Source of the DNA: CAWACP01 sp963780655
Lineage (GTDB): Bacteria; Acidobacteriota; Terriglobia; Bryobacterales; Bryobacteraceae
Length of the DNA stretch: 64,000 nt
NCBI GenBank assembly: GCA_963780655.1
Contig: CAWACP010000003.1
Coordinates: 124,001-188,000, forward strand
Direction of reading: 5' to 3'
In this document: piece after piece, positions 1-7,978 of the stretch
Layout of the letters: each line of letters begins with the position of its first letter
How positions within the stretch are numbered: position 1 is the stretch's first letter
Notes under the pieces: model-generated
The model's input: the letters and a program-made list of their open reading frames with translations, nothing else
What the model was told of the DNA's origin: nothing
Database searches by the model: none
Made by a program: the position numbers and the translations under genes

Positions 1-1367
1 GTCCCGGCACATTCAACCCGTGGCAGAGCGCGCCTTACTGTTCGCCCGAGCGGCTGGACGCCAGCATCGTGGACGCGAAATCCGACCTGTGGTCCATTGG
101 CGTGATGCTGTATGAAATGGTGGCCGGGCACAGGCCCTTTCCGGTTCCCGATCAGGAATTGCGAAAGCGTCTGGCCTATGGGCCGGACCCGCTGCCGCCC
201 TCGTGTCCGGCGCCCCTGCGTAACATCATCTTCCGCATGCTTGCGTACGACCCCGCGCAGCGCTATCACAACCCCGGCGACTGCGCGGCCGATCTGCACC
301 GGTTCCTCAACAACCAGCCGGTACTGGCCGTCGATCCCGACCCGCTCACCCGGCGCACGGTATCGCCGGTTGACGATGCCGCTACGCGCAGAACCGTTCC
401 GGCGGTGAACGGGCAGCCCCGGGTGCTGCCGCCGCCTCTGCCGGGCCGATTCCGCCGGAAGCGCTGGATGGCGTGGGTGCGTCTGGGCGTCCTCGGCGCC
501 ATCATCCTGGCCGTTATTGCCTGGTTTACGCGCCAGCGCACCGTTTCGCACGAGGCCGCTGATTTGCGCACACAGCTCGAGTCACATCAGATTTCCGCGC
601 CCGAGGCGTGGTCCAACTACACGGCCATGCAGAAACGTTCCAGCTTTCCGCCGGTGCTTTATGGCGTGAAGCAATCCCTGAAATCCGCCCTGGTGGATGA
701 TGCCGACCACGTCATTGAAGACTACCGCCGCGAGCAGCCGACCGCGCGCGAAGGCGACTGGAATCGCGCGGCCAAAGATCTGGAGCACGCGCTCGAGATC
801 AACCCCGGGGACAAGCAGGTGATCGCGCTGCTGGATATCTGCCAGGGGCATCTCGATCGCATTCGCGCGCACGGAGCCGCCAACAAGCAGCGCCTGCTGA
901 ACAGCGCCATCGGCAAGTTCGAGGAGGCCGCGAAGCTGACGCCCGATTCGAGGGACCCTTACCTTGGGCTGGCGCGTATTTACTTTTACGATTTCCACGA
1001 TTACGACAAGGGCATGGAGATGATCGGGGATGCCGCGAATCGCGGGCATCCGATCGGTCCGCGCGAGAAGGCGCAGATGGCCGATTCTTTGCGCGACCGC
1101 GGGATGCGGCTGTATGTGGAATCGCGGCGGTTCATGGACATTCCGGACCAGAGGAGGCAATACCTGCAGAAAGCACGCGAGGATCTGCAGTCGGCTGCGC
1201 AGCAATACGCGAGTCTCGGCGATTTCGTCCCTCGGGCGGATGCGATCTATCGCGATCTTCAGCGCCGGGTTGCCTCCATCGATCAGGAGTTGAGCGTCAT
1301 GAACGGCGCTCCGCCGAATACCGTTCAGTCAACGACGCCTGTGAACACGCCCCCGGTGACACGATGA
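1..1367 (+). CDS. Ser/Thr protein kinase with C-terminal TPR region (5' end missing)
   Basis: The reading frame is open from the window edge (frame 3), so the N-terminal lobe of the kinase lies upstream. What remains begins at the activation segment: a GTF...YCSPE stretch equivalent to the APE motif, then the subdomain IX SDLWSIGVMLYEM and the GHRPFP loop typical of bacterial Hanks-type kinases. After a proline-rich linker comes a single membrane segment (LGVLGAIILAVIAWF), then an extracytoplasmic part with alanine-rich helical repeats (DLEHALEINPGDKQVIALL and similar) that read as TPRs. The layout kinase-TM-sensor is the usual receptor kinase form, here with TPRs instead of PASTA domains. 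The stop overlaps the next start (ATGA, 4 bp), so it is translationally coupled to the SEDS-PBP gene and probably phosphorylates that protein or the FHA partner (inference). Confidence 0.9.
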   Translation, partial: PGTFNPWQSAPYCSPERLDASIVDAKSDLWSIGVMLYEMVAGHRPFPVPDQELRKRLAYGPDPLPPSCPAPLRNIIFRMLAYDPAQRYHNPGDCAADLHRFLNNQPVLAVDPDPLTRRTVSPVDDAATRRTVPAVNGQPRVLPPPLPGRFRRKRWMAWVRLGVLGAIILAVIAWFTRQRTVSHEAADLRTQLESHQISAPEAWSNYTAMQKRSSFPPVLYGVKQSLKSALVDDADHVIEDYRREQPTAREGDWNRAAKDLEHALEINPGDKQVIALLDICQGHLDRIRAHGAANKQRLLNSAIGKFEEAAKLTPDSRDPYLGLARIYFYDFHDYDKGMEMIGDAANRGHPIGPREKAQMADSLRDRGMRLYVESRRFMDIPDQRRQYLQKAREDLQSAAQQYASLGDFVPRADAIYRDLQRRVASIDQELSVMNGAPPNTVQSTTPVNTPPVTR

Positions 1368-4300
1368 CGCGGGGCGCCGAGACGGCCCGGTCTACCTACG
1401 CCGCCAAACGCCGCGAGCGCGAGCGCCGCGACCTCAAGGCCACGCGCGCGGAGGAGTTCCTCTGGCTGGCGCTGGTCTCTGTTGTCGTCCTTGCCGGGCT
1501 CGTTCTGGTGTATCTCGCCAAAACAGGCGAGGCGCGGGACAACGCGGCGCGTCTGGCCGAGCGGCCCGTCCTCGATCTTAACCGCATAACGTCGGGAACC
1601 GAGCTGCTGCCGTACCTTGCCGATGTCCCCGAATCCGCCGATCGGCAGTACATCGCCGACCGCATCTACGGCGCCGTGCATTCGCACAAGGCCGAGAACG
1701 TCGGCGCGATTGCCCGGCTGCGGGTAAGACAGTCGGACCTGCAGCATCGGCCCGAGTTGAAGCTGTTTGCAGAACGGCTGCACGATGCCATCCAGCGCGG
1801 CGAGAACGCGCGGCGTGAGCGGTTGGCGCGTATGCACTGGCTGGGCCGGAAGTTCGTGGCCTTTCGCGAATGGCTGATGCCTCCGCCGGAGCACGATCCG
1901 TACGTGCCATTGCTGACGCAGCAGCAGTTTCACAATCTGAAGCCGTGGTTCACGGTGCGAACAGTGGGCGAGTTCCGGCTGCATCTGATTCTCTGGGCTC
2001 TGGCGTTCTTGGCCGCATTCTACGCGCTGCACCTGTTCTGGCGAGCGCGTCTGTTCGCGGGCGACAACCTGATTCTGCCGGTCATCCACCTGCTGGCCGG
2101 CATCGGCTTCATCCTGATGGTGAGCCTGCGCGATCCTGTCCGCGACACGCTGGTGTTTTCCGATTTCGCGCTCGGCGCTGTGCTGGGGATGATCGCGATG
2201 GGCATCTTCTCCGTGCCGGATTACGAGCGAACCGTGCGGCGCTACAGCTTCGTGTTTCTGCTGGGCGCCATCGTTTTGGGCCTGCTGCTGGCCAGCCCGC
2301 TCGGGACGGGACCGGGCACGAGCGATGCAAAAGTCAACCTGTTCGGGTTTCAGCCGGTGGAAGTCATTCGCGTGCTCATCGTGTTTTTCCTGGCCGGCTA
2401 CTTCGCTGAACACTGGGACGTGCTGCGCGATCTGCGCCAGAAGGCTGGCCTGCCGGCCGGGCTTGCGGAGCGCTTCCAGGTGCCGCGGCTCGATTATGTT
2501 ATCCCGGTGGCCGCCGGCGTTCTGGCATCGCTGTTGCTGTTCTTCTTTCTGAAAGACCTTGGGCCGGCGCTGGTCATCGGCTGCCTGTTCCTGATCCTCT
2601 ACAGCCTGGCCCGGCAGCGCGTACTGGCTGCGCTGTGCGGACTCGCCATTATCGTTCTGGGCGCCGCGGCGGGGCACGCCATCGGCTATCCCGAAACGGT
2701 GGAGCAGCGCGTAGAGATCTGGCGCCAGCCCTGGCGCAATACGGTTCACGGCGGCGATCAGGTGGCCCACTCGCTGTGGGCGCTGGCGAGCGGCGGATGG
2801 CAGGGTTCCGGCATCGGCATGGGCAGCCCTTCCTTTCTGCCCGCGGGCCACACCGACCTGATTCTCTCGGCGGCCGGCGAAGAGCTGGGCTTCGCCGGTC
2901 TCGCCTGCATCTTTCTTCTGTATGCGCTGCTCACGTGGCGCAGCCTGCGCATAGCGCTGCGCGCGCCCACATCGTATGCGTTCTTCCTCGCGACGGGGTT
3001 GTCGCTGATTGTCGCGCTGCAGTTGCTGTTAATTGCCGGAGGGCTGCTGGACATCATTCCGCTGTCGGGCGTGGTGAGCCCGTTCCTGAGCTTCGGCAAA
3101 TCGTCGATGATCGCCACGTGCGCGGTGTTCGGGATCATTCTGTCGATCTCCGCGCGGGCGGTCCCGGCGCCGGAGTCGATTCCAGCGAAGCATTTCGGCC
3201 GGGGCATGCGCGCGCTCGGCGCTGTGCTCGCCGCCGGTCTGCTGGTGGTGGCGGCGCGAGCGGTCTGGATCCAGGTCGCCAATGCCAACGATTACGCGCT
3301 CCGCGATGCCGAGGTGCGTTATGGCGACGGCGGTATCGGCCTCGAATACAACCCGCGCATCGCGGAAATCATTCGCCGTTTGCCGAAGGGCGACATCTTC
3401 GACCGCAACGGGCTGCCGCTGGCCACCAGCAACATGGCGCTGGTAACGCAGCATCGCGGCGACTACGCGAAGCTGGGCGTGGATATCGCCCAGACCGTGT
3501 CCGAGGCAGAGCCGCGGCATTATCCCATGGGGCCTGAGCTGTTCTATCTGGTGGGCGATGTGCGCACCACGCTGAAACAGGGCGCGCGCAACACGTCTTT
3601 TCAGGAGAACCTTTCGCGCGTTCGCCTGCAGGGCTACGACGACCGGCGCGAAGCCGTGGAGCTGAAGGACCCCGATACCGGCCGCGTCTCCACCGTATGG
3701 CGGCACGACTACACGGACCTGCTCCCGCTGCTGCGTCATCGCTACAATCCCGACAATCCGGGCGTGCGTGAGCTGCTGAACCGCGCTCGCGACGTGCATA
3801 TGTCCATCGATGCGCGGCTCGAGATGCGAGCCTCGGATATCCTCGCGCGGCATTTGCGCGCTCTCGACAAGAAGGGCGCGCTGGTGGTGCTTGACCCATC
3901 TTCGGGCGACCTGCTGGCGGCCGTCAGTTACCCGTGGCCGCAGCAGATCCAGTTCGCGGAGTTTCGCGCGAACCCGGATCGCAGTATGGAGCAGGATCTG
4001 CTGGACCGCGCGCGCTTCGGCCTGTATCCGCCCGGGTCGTCGTTCAAGATCGTCACCGCGACGGCGGCGCTGAGAGAGGATCCAGGCCTGGCGCACGTCA
4101 CCTTCGAGTGCCGCCGTCTGCCGGACGGCCGCGTCGGCAATTACGTCGGCAATTCGAAACGGCCCATCCGCGATGACGTGCAGGACAGGAATCCACACGG
4201 GACGGTGGACATGGCGAAGGGCATCACCGTTTCCTGTAACGCCTATTTCGCGCAGCTTGGTGCGCTGCGGGTGGGCGCGAAGAACCTGCTCGACACGGCG

Positions 4301-4810
4301 AAGATGTTCGGGATTGACGTCGCGCGGCCGGACACGGTGGAGAAGCTGCGGCAGGCGCTTCCGCAGGCATCTTACGGACAGGGGCAGGTGGTGGCCACTC
4401 CATTCCAAATGGCGCGCGTGGCGGCTTCGGTGGCCGCCGGCGGCAACATCCCACAGGGCCGCTGGGTGATCGACGAAACGAATACGCGCACGAATCAGCC
4501 CGTGCCGGTGCTGCCGCAGACGCTGGCCGCGCAGCTTGCCGGATACATGCGCAGCGTGGTGACCTCGCCGGCGGGAACCGGACGAGCGCTCAGCGGCAAT
4601 CCGATTCCGATTGCCGGCAAGACCGGAACCGCCGAGCTGGCGCACGCGCCGTCGCACGCGTGGTTCATCGGATTCGCGCCCTACGGACCGGGCGCGCAGA
4701 GACGCATTGCCTTTGCCGTGCTGGTGGAGAATGGCGAGTATGGCGGCAAGACAGCTGCGCCCATCGCGGGCGAGTTGGTGACCGCGGCTCACGAGCTGGG
4801 ATTACTCTAA
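1364..4810 (+). CDS. SEDS glycosyltransferase fused to class B penicillin-binding protein
   Basis: One 1148-residue protein that should both polymerise and cross-link peptidoglycan. After a short cytoplasmic basic start and a TM there is an unusual extra region (about residues 60-200), then a polytopic FtsW/RodA/SpoVE domain (about 200-610). The SEDS loop HTDLILSAAGEELG is present, with the expected catalytic Asp at about residue 498. Another TM (about 620-640) leads into the PBP dimerisation region (GDIFDRNGLPLATS) and a transpeptidase domain with all three active-site motifs: SSFK (Ser892), SCN (957-959) and KTGT (1086). RodA and PBP2 (or FtsW and FtsI) are normally separate proteins that form a complex; here they are one chain with nothing obviously missing. 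It is coupled to the kinase upstream (ATGA) and to the FHA gene downstream (TAATG). Elongation versus division role cannot be decided from sequence. Confidence 0.95.
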   Translation: MTRGAETARSTYAAKRRERERRDLKATRAEEFLWLALVSVVVLAGLVLVYLAKTGEARDNAARLAERPVLDLNRITSGTELLPYLADVPESADRQYIADRIYGAVHSHKAENVGAIARLRVRQSDLQHRPELKLFAERLHDAIQRGENARRERLARMHWLGRKFVAFREWLMPPPEHDPYVPLLTQQQFHNLKPWFTVRTVGEFRLHLILWALAFLAAFYALHLFWRARLFAGDNLILPVIHLLAGIGFILMVSLRDPVRDTLVFSDFALGAVLGMIAMGIFSVPDYERTVRRYSFVFLLGAIVLGLLLASPLGTGPGTSDAKVNLFGFQPVEVIRVLIVFFLAGYFAEHWDVLRDLRQKAGLPAGLAERFQVPRLDYVIPVAAGVLASLLLFFFLKDLGPALVIGCLFLILYSLARQRVLAALCGLAIIVLGAAAGHAIGYPETVEQRVEIWRQPWRNTVHGGDQVAHSLWALASGGWQGSGIGMGSPSFLPAGHTDLILSAAGEELGFAGLACIFLLYALLTWRSLRIALRAPTSYAFFLATGLSLIVALQLLLIAGGLLDIIPLSGVVSPFLSFGKSSMIATCAVFGIILSISARAVPAPESIPAKHFGRGMRALGAVLAAGLLVVAARAVWIQVANANDYALRDAEVRYGDGGIGLEYNPRIAEIIRRLPKGDIFDRNGLPLATSNMALVTQHRGDYAKLGVDIAQTVSEAEPRHYPMGPELFYLVGDVRTTLKQGARNTSFQENLSRVRLQGYDDRREAVELKDPDTGRVSTVWRHDYTDLLPLLRHRYNPDNPGVRELLNRARDVHMSIDARLEMRASDILARHLRALDKKGALVVLDPSSGDLLAAVSYPWPQQIQFAEFRANPDRSMEQDLLDRARFGLYPPGSSFKIVTATAALREDPGLAHVTFECRRLPDGRVGNYVGNSKRPIRDDVQDRNPHGTVDMAKGITVSCNAYFAQLGALRVGAKNLLDTAKMFGIDVARPDTVEKLRQALPQASYGQGQVVATPFQMARVAASVAAGGNIPQGRWVIDETNTRTNQPVPVLPQTLAAQLAGYMRSVVTSPAGTGRALSGNPIPIAGKTGTAELAHAPSHAWFIGFAPYGPGAQRRIAFAVLVENGEYGGKTAAPIAGELVTAAHELGLL

Positions 4811-5586
4811 TGGAAAGCCTCGATAAACTGGAACAGTTCCTCAGCGGCCTTCTTGGACGGCTCGCGAGCACCGCCGGCGGTCCGCATGCTCCCGAGTTGG
4901 TGGAGGTGCGCCGCTCGATTCTGCGCGAGATTGCGGGGAGGATCGAGACGAAGGGCCGCGGCGAGTACTTCTTCCCGTACACCAGCGTCGCGGTGGAATT
5001 GTATGCGCCCGATGCCGAACGGCGCGATGCGCTGGAGGCTGCGCTCGGTGGTGGCGCGCTGGAGCAGGACGTGCGCGAGATGATGACCGAGCGAGGCTGC
5101 CCGGATGCGCCGCGCGTGTCGCTCACGGCGACCGAGAAGCCGGAGCTCGCGGCAGGCGCGAGGCCGTGGCGCATCCAGTGGTCGCGCGAGCAGAAGGCCG
5201 TTCAGGCGACCGCCGCCGAGCGGCCCGCGGCGCGGGTCAGGGTGCTGCAGGGCGCGGCTGCGGCCACGGAGGTGCCCATCGATCGCGACCGCATCTATCT
5301 GGGCCGCATGAAGGACGTGGTGGACAGAAAGACCGGCCTCGCTCGCCGGAACGACGTGGCTTTCGATGCTTCGGAGACGACGGTGGCCCGCCGCCACGCC
5401 AGCATTCAGTACGATGCCGAGACCGGCCGGTTTCGCGTGATCGGTGATCCGTCGAACCGCGCGCCGACAACGGTGTTTCGCGATGGCGCGGCCATCCGCT
5501 GCGATTCGACGCGCGGCGTCCAGCTCCGGTCAGGCGATGAGATCCACCTTGGCGAAGCGCGAGTGCTGTTCGAGATTGTCCCGTAG
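4810..5586 (+). CDS. FhaA-like protein: DUF3662-type N-terminus plus FHA domain
   Basis: A 258-residue cytoplasmic protein. The ATG at 4810 overlaps the preceding stop (TAATG), which is preferred over the longer in-frame opening inside the previous gene. Residues about 1-115 (MESLDKLEQFLSGLLGRLAS, then GEYFFPYTSVAVELYAPD) resemble the N-terminal DUF3662 domain of mycobacterial FhaA. Residues about 150-258 form an FHA domain with the recognisable order YLGR, RNDVAF, TTVARRHASI, RDG and LRSGDEIHLGEARVLFEI; the Arg, Ser/Thr and His residues that bind phosphothreonine are in place. FHA domains read phosphothreonine, so the likely partner is a product of the kinase encoded first in this operon. 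Assignment to FHA is firm; the DUF3662 call is by resemblance. Confidence 0.88.
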   Translation: MESLDKLEQFLSGLLGRLASTAGGPHAPELVEVRRSILREIAGRIETKGRGEYFFPYTSVAVELYAPDAERRDALEAALGGGALEQDVREMMTERGCPDAPRVSLTATEKPELAAGARPWRIQWSREQKAVQATAAERPAARVRVLQGAAAATEVPIDRDRIYLGRMKDVVDRKTGLARRNDVAFDASETTVARRHASIQYDAETGRFRVIGDPSNRAPTTVFRDGAAIRCDSTRGVQLRSGDEIHLGEARVLFEIVP

Positions 5587-5661
5587 CGGCGCAGTGTACC
5601 ACCGCTCGATATGGCCCTTTCAGGGGCTGGCAATGAGGCGATGAAAAGAAGGTTTGGCTCC

Positions 5662-5745
5662 GTGGGGCAGACGATCGGTTTATGTCGTCTGCCTGTTCGA
5701 GTGCCCAGGCAATGGCAGACGACAAAACCCGATCGTCTGCCCCAC
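5662..5745. repeat. 84-bp palindromic repeat, copy 1 of 3
   Basis: Begins GTGGGGCAGACGATCGG and ends with the reverse complement CCGATCGTCTGCCCCAC. The arms pair over about 35 bp with two or three mismatches around a loop of about 15-20 bases. Two other copies lie at 16873-16955 and 54574-54656. Similarity continues about 40 bp beyond the right end (an AGGGGAGCGGT-like tail, shared most clearly with copy 3). It lies between the FHA gene and a phosphatase remnant. Size, symmetry and intergenic position suit a small non-autonomous mobile repeat; no related transposase is visible. Confidence 0.85.
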
Positions 5746-5830
5746 CGGGAGGCGAACCTACATCTTCAGGGGAGCGGTGGCACGATGTAGTACATGCTGG
5801 GTCGTGAGATCGTGGTAAGCGAGAATTGCT

Positions 5831-6100
5831 ATGCCGACGGAACTCCATTGGGCCCGCGGTCCCTGGCAGGGAAAGCTGGCTCTGGCCGCTCGTCCGCGGG
5901 GCAGGAGGATCGTGCTCCACTGCAGGCAGGGCATCGGCCGCACTGGACTGATGGCAGCCTGCCTCCTTATAACCAGAGGACGCGACCCTGAAACGGCCAT
6001 AAAAGAGATCAGCGCGGACCGTGGCCTCGCCGTCCCGGAGACTGACGAGCAGCGGAAGTGGATCGAGGGGTACGCCGCTGCGCTTTCCGGAGCGCATTAG
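5831..6100 (+). pseudogene. Protein tyrosine phosphatase remnant with internal deletion
   Basis: The 89-residue frame has the PTP signature HCRQGIGRTG (C-x5-R nucleophile loop) followed by the expected helix and PETDEQRKWIEGY. Its first 20 residues (GPWQGKLALAARPRG) resemble the conserved N-terminus of small bacterial protein tyrosine phosphatases of about 150-170 residues. In those the ARPRG element is followed by GDWLxDE and about 60 further residues before the HC motif; here it runs straight into RRIVLHC. The central third therefore appears deleted in frame. A stop at 5816 rules out an upstream extension. The catalytic loop survives, but a folded enzyme is unlikely. The family comparison is from memory. 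Confidence 0.6.
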
Positions 6101-6164
6101 CAGGCGTCTTCAAAAGACCGCGAGAGATCCGTTGCTGTTCGCACTACAGTAACGGACTTGCCCG

Positions 6165-6920
6165 ATGCCATCGCCTTTCCTCGTCATCGGTACGCCGTGT
6201 TTCGGCGGCCAGGTGAGCTGGCTATATGCCGCCTCGCTGCTCAAGTTACAAAGCGCGTTCCTGAAACGCGGCTGGGATATGCGCTTTCTGCTGCTGGCGG
6301 GGGACGCGCTGGTCACCCGGGCGCGGCAATCCATCGTCAGCCACTTTCTCAGTCAACAAAGCGCCACTCACCTGCTGTTCATCGATGCGGATATTGGTTT
6401 CGAGCCGGAGCAGGTATTCCGACTGCTTCAGTGCGACGCCGATTTCGCCGCAGCCGCCTATCCCGTGAAAGAGATCAACTGGGACCTGATGCCGGCGGCC
6501 GTGCAGGCTGGACGCAAGCCGCTGGAGTCGGCAACTTTGTCCTATGTTGTGGAGCGCGACGGCGCCGAGGAAATGGTTATCCGCGGCGGATTCGTGAAAG
6601 CACGATTTGCCGGCACGGGGTTTCTGATGATCCGGCGCGGCGCGATCGAAAAGATGATCGAGCACTATCCGGAGCTGCGCTATGCGCACGAGCACCGGCT
6701 CAGGGATCCGCTCGACGGCAGCCCCTGGCGGTCGGCGCTTTTCAACTGCATGATCGATCCGGGCACCGGCTTCTACCTGAGCGAAGACTTCAGCTTCTGC
6801 CGCCGCTGGACCGATATGGGCGGCGAGATCTGGGTGGACTACACCAGCCGTCTGGAGCACGTCGGGCCGATGGTGTACCGCGGCGACATGCGGGCGCGAG
6901 TCGATCTGCCGAAAGCCTAG
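6165..6920 (+). CDS. GT-A-fold glycosyltransferase-like protein
   Basis: A 251-residue soluble protein with no signal peptide. It has the pattern of a small nucleotide-sugar transferase: an N-terminal beta-alpha segment (FLVIGTPCFGGQVSW), then LVTRARQSIVSHFL, and a DxD motif in HLLFIDADIGFEPEQV (about residues 65-80), the expected metal and sugar-nucleotide site. A later FAGTGFLMIRRGAIEKM and YLSEDFSFCRRW are typical of this broad class, where the acidic SED can act as base. It resembles Anp1/Mnn9-like and GT2-like families, but I cannot name the sugar or acceptor. It stands alone between a decayed phosphatase and a convergent AraC-type gene, so context gives no pathway. Confidence 0.7.
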   Translation: MPSPFLVIGTPCFGGQVSWLYAASLLKLQSAFLKRGWDMRFLLLAGDALVTRARQSIVSHFLSQQSATHLLFIDADIGFEPEQVFRLLQCDADFAAAAYPVKEINWDLMPAAVQAGRKPLESATLSYVVERDGAEEMVIRGGFVKARFAGTGFLMIRRGAIEKMIEHYPELRYAHEHRLRDPLDGSPWRSALFNCMIDPGTGFYLSEDFSFCRRWTDMGGEIWVDYTSRLEHVGPMVYRGDMRARVDLPKA

Positions 6921-6924
6921 AGCG

Positions 6925-7845
6925 TCACACCTTCGCCAGGCTGTCGAGGTACTCCATCGGACAGCCAACACCCTCCACCTTCACTCCAAGACCCCGCAGC
7001 ACATCGATGGCAACCATCCGCCGGTAGGCGTTGAACGTAATCACGTGCGCAAACATGCCGCCAAAGGTGAAGGTTTCCGGAGGTTCGCATAGCGCATCGA
7101 CAAACGTGTCCTCCCAGGCGCTCCGGTTGCGGACATCGGTGAGGACGCTGTGGAACGCTCGATCCGCTTTCTCCAGGCGCGCCAGCATGGCCGAAGGAGT
7201 TCGGTTCTCCGGCGGGGCATTGTCAAACAGCGGCGTGCTGCCGCCCGTCATGGCCGCAGCCCAGGCTTCCTTGGTTTGCACCATCCGGTCCAGAAGCTGG
7301 CGCAGGCTCTGATCGGGGCCACTCCATGGAAACACATGTATCTGGTTGTTCAGAGGCCGGTCCAACTGTTCGCCGTTCAGCGTCTTCGCCAGATCAAGAA
7401 GACGTCGCGTATGCCAGGACTCCTGGCCAGAGAAGATATCAAAGAGGTCCATGAATCGACCAGCTCCTTTCGTGTCATCCTCGCCCGAATGGTGGTGAAT
7501 TCCATTCGCTGTGTGGAGGTGAGTGTACGTCGCCCCCAGGCGGCGATAGAGGCTCGGTGAAACGCCGAAGGCATTTCGGAATGCGCGGGTGAATGCTTCC
7601 AGCGATCCGTAATTCGCGTTGAGACCGATGTCGGTCACCGAGAGTTGGGTGCGAGACAACTGCCATGCCGCCCTCTCCAGCAGCAGCCTTCGGCGCATGG
7701 CAACCGGCGTCTCCTCGATCATTGCCCGGAACACGCGAAAAAACTGCGTCCTGCTTCGATAAGCGTTGCGGGCGAAACCGTTCGCATCCTGCTCCTGATC
7801 GAGCGAATCAAGAACGATATCGCTAAGCCGCCGTGCTTCTTCCAC
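6925..7845 (-). CDS. AraC-type DNA-binding domain fused to a DinB-like domain
   Basis: A 306-residue protein starting at a GTG. Residues about 1-105 are an AraC/XylS helix-turn-helix pair: RSRTQFFRVFRAMIEETPVA, then the second helix with SVTDIGLNANYGSLEAFTRAF and the terminal FGVSPSLYRRLG. Residues about 130-306 are a four-helix DinB/YfiT-like domain (SWHTRRLLDLAKTL near its start, FAHVITFNAYRRM near its end). DinB proteins usually bind a metal through three His; here the first two positions are plausible but the third reads Asn in HVITFN, so metal binding is uncertain. AraC-DinB proteins exist and are thought to be regulators with a small-ligand or thiol-related sensor. Convergent with the preceding gene, 4 bp apart. 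Confidence 0.82.
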   Translation of the reverse strand: MEEARRLSDIVLDSLDQEQDANGFARNAYRSRTQFFRVFRAMIEETPVAMRRRLLLERAAWQLSRTQLSVTDIGLNANYGSLEAFTRAFRNAFGVSPSLYRRLGATYTHLHTANGIHHHSGEDDTKGAGRFMDLFDIFSGQESWHTRRLLDLAKTLNGEQLDRPLNNQIHVFPWSGPDQSLRQLLDRMVQTKEAWAAAMTGGSTPLFDNAPPENRTPSAMLARLEKADRAFHSVLTDVRNRSAWEDTFVDALCEPPETFTFGGMFAHVITFNAYRRMVAIDVLRGLGVKVEGVGCPMEYLDSLAKV

Positions 7846-7978
7846 ACAGGGAAAATAGCACTTTGAAGTGCCCGTCCGCCTGACCGGGAGTCCCGAAATT
7901 CAAGATGTGATGGCAGGCCGAGGCGCTGACAAATGCCATCCACCAGATCGGATACCCTCTGAAAAGGGGAGCCCCGCG

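Noticed and set aside
1325..4792. Long minus-strand reading frames (508 and 587 codons) opposite the SEDS-PBP gene.
   Set aside because: They are mirror frames of high-GC coding DNA, rich in Arg, His and Gln, with no motif; the plus-strand gene has complete domain signatures.
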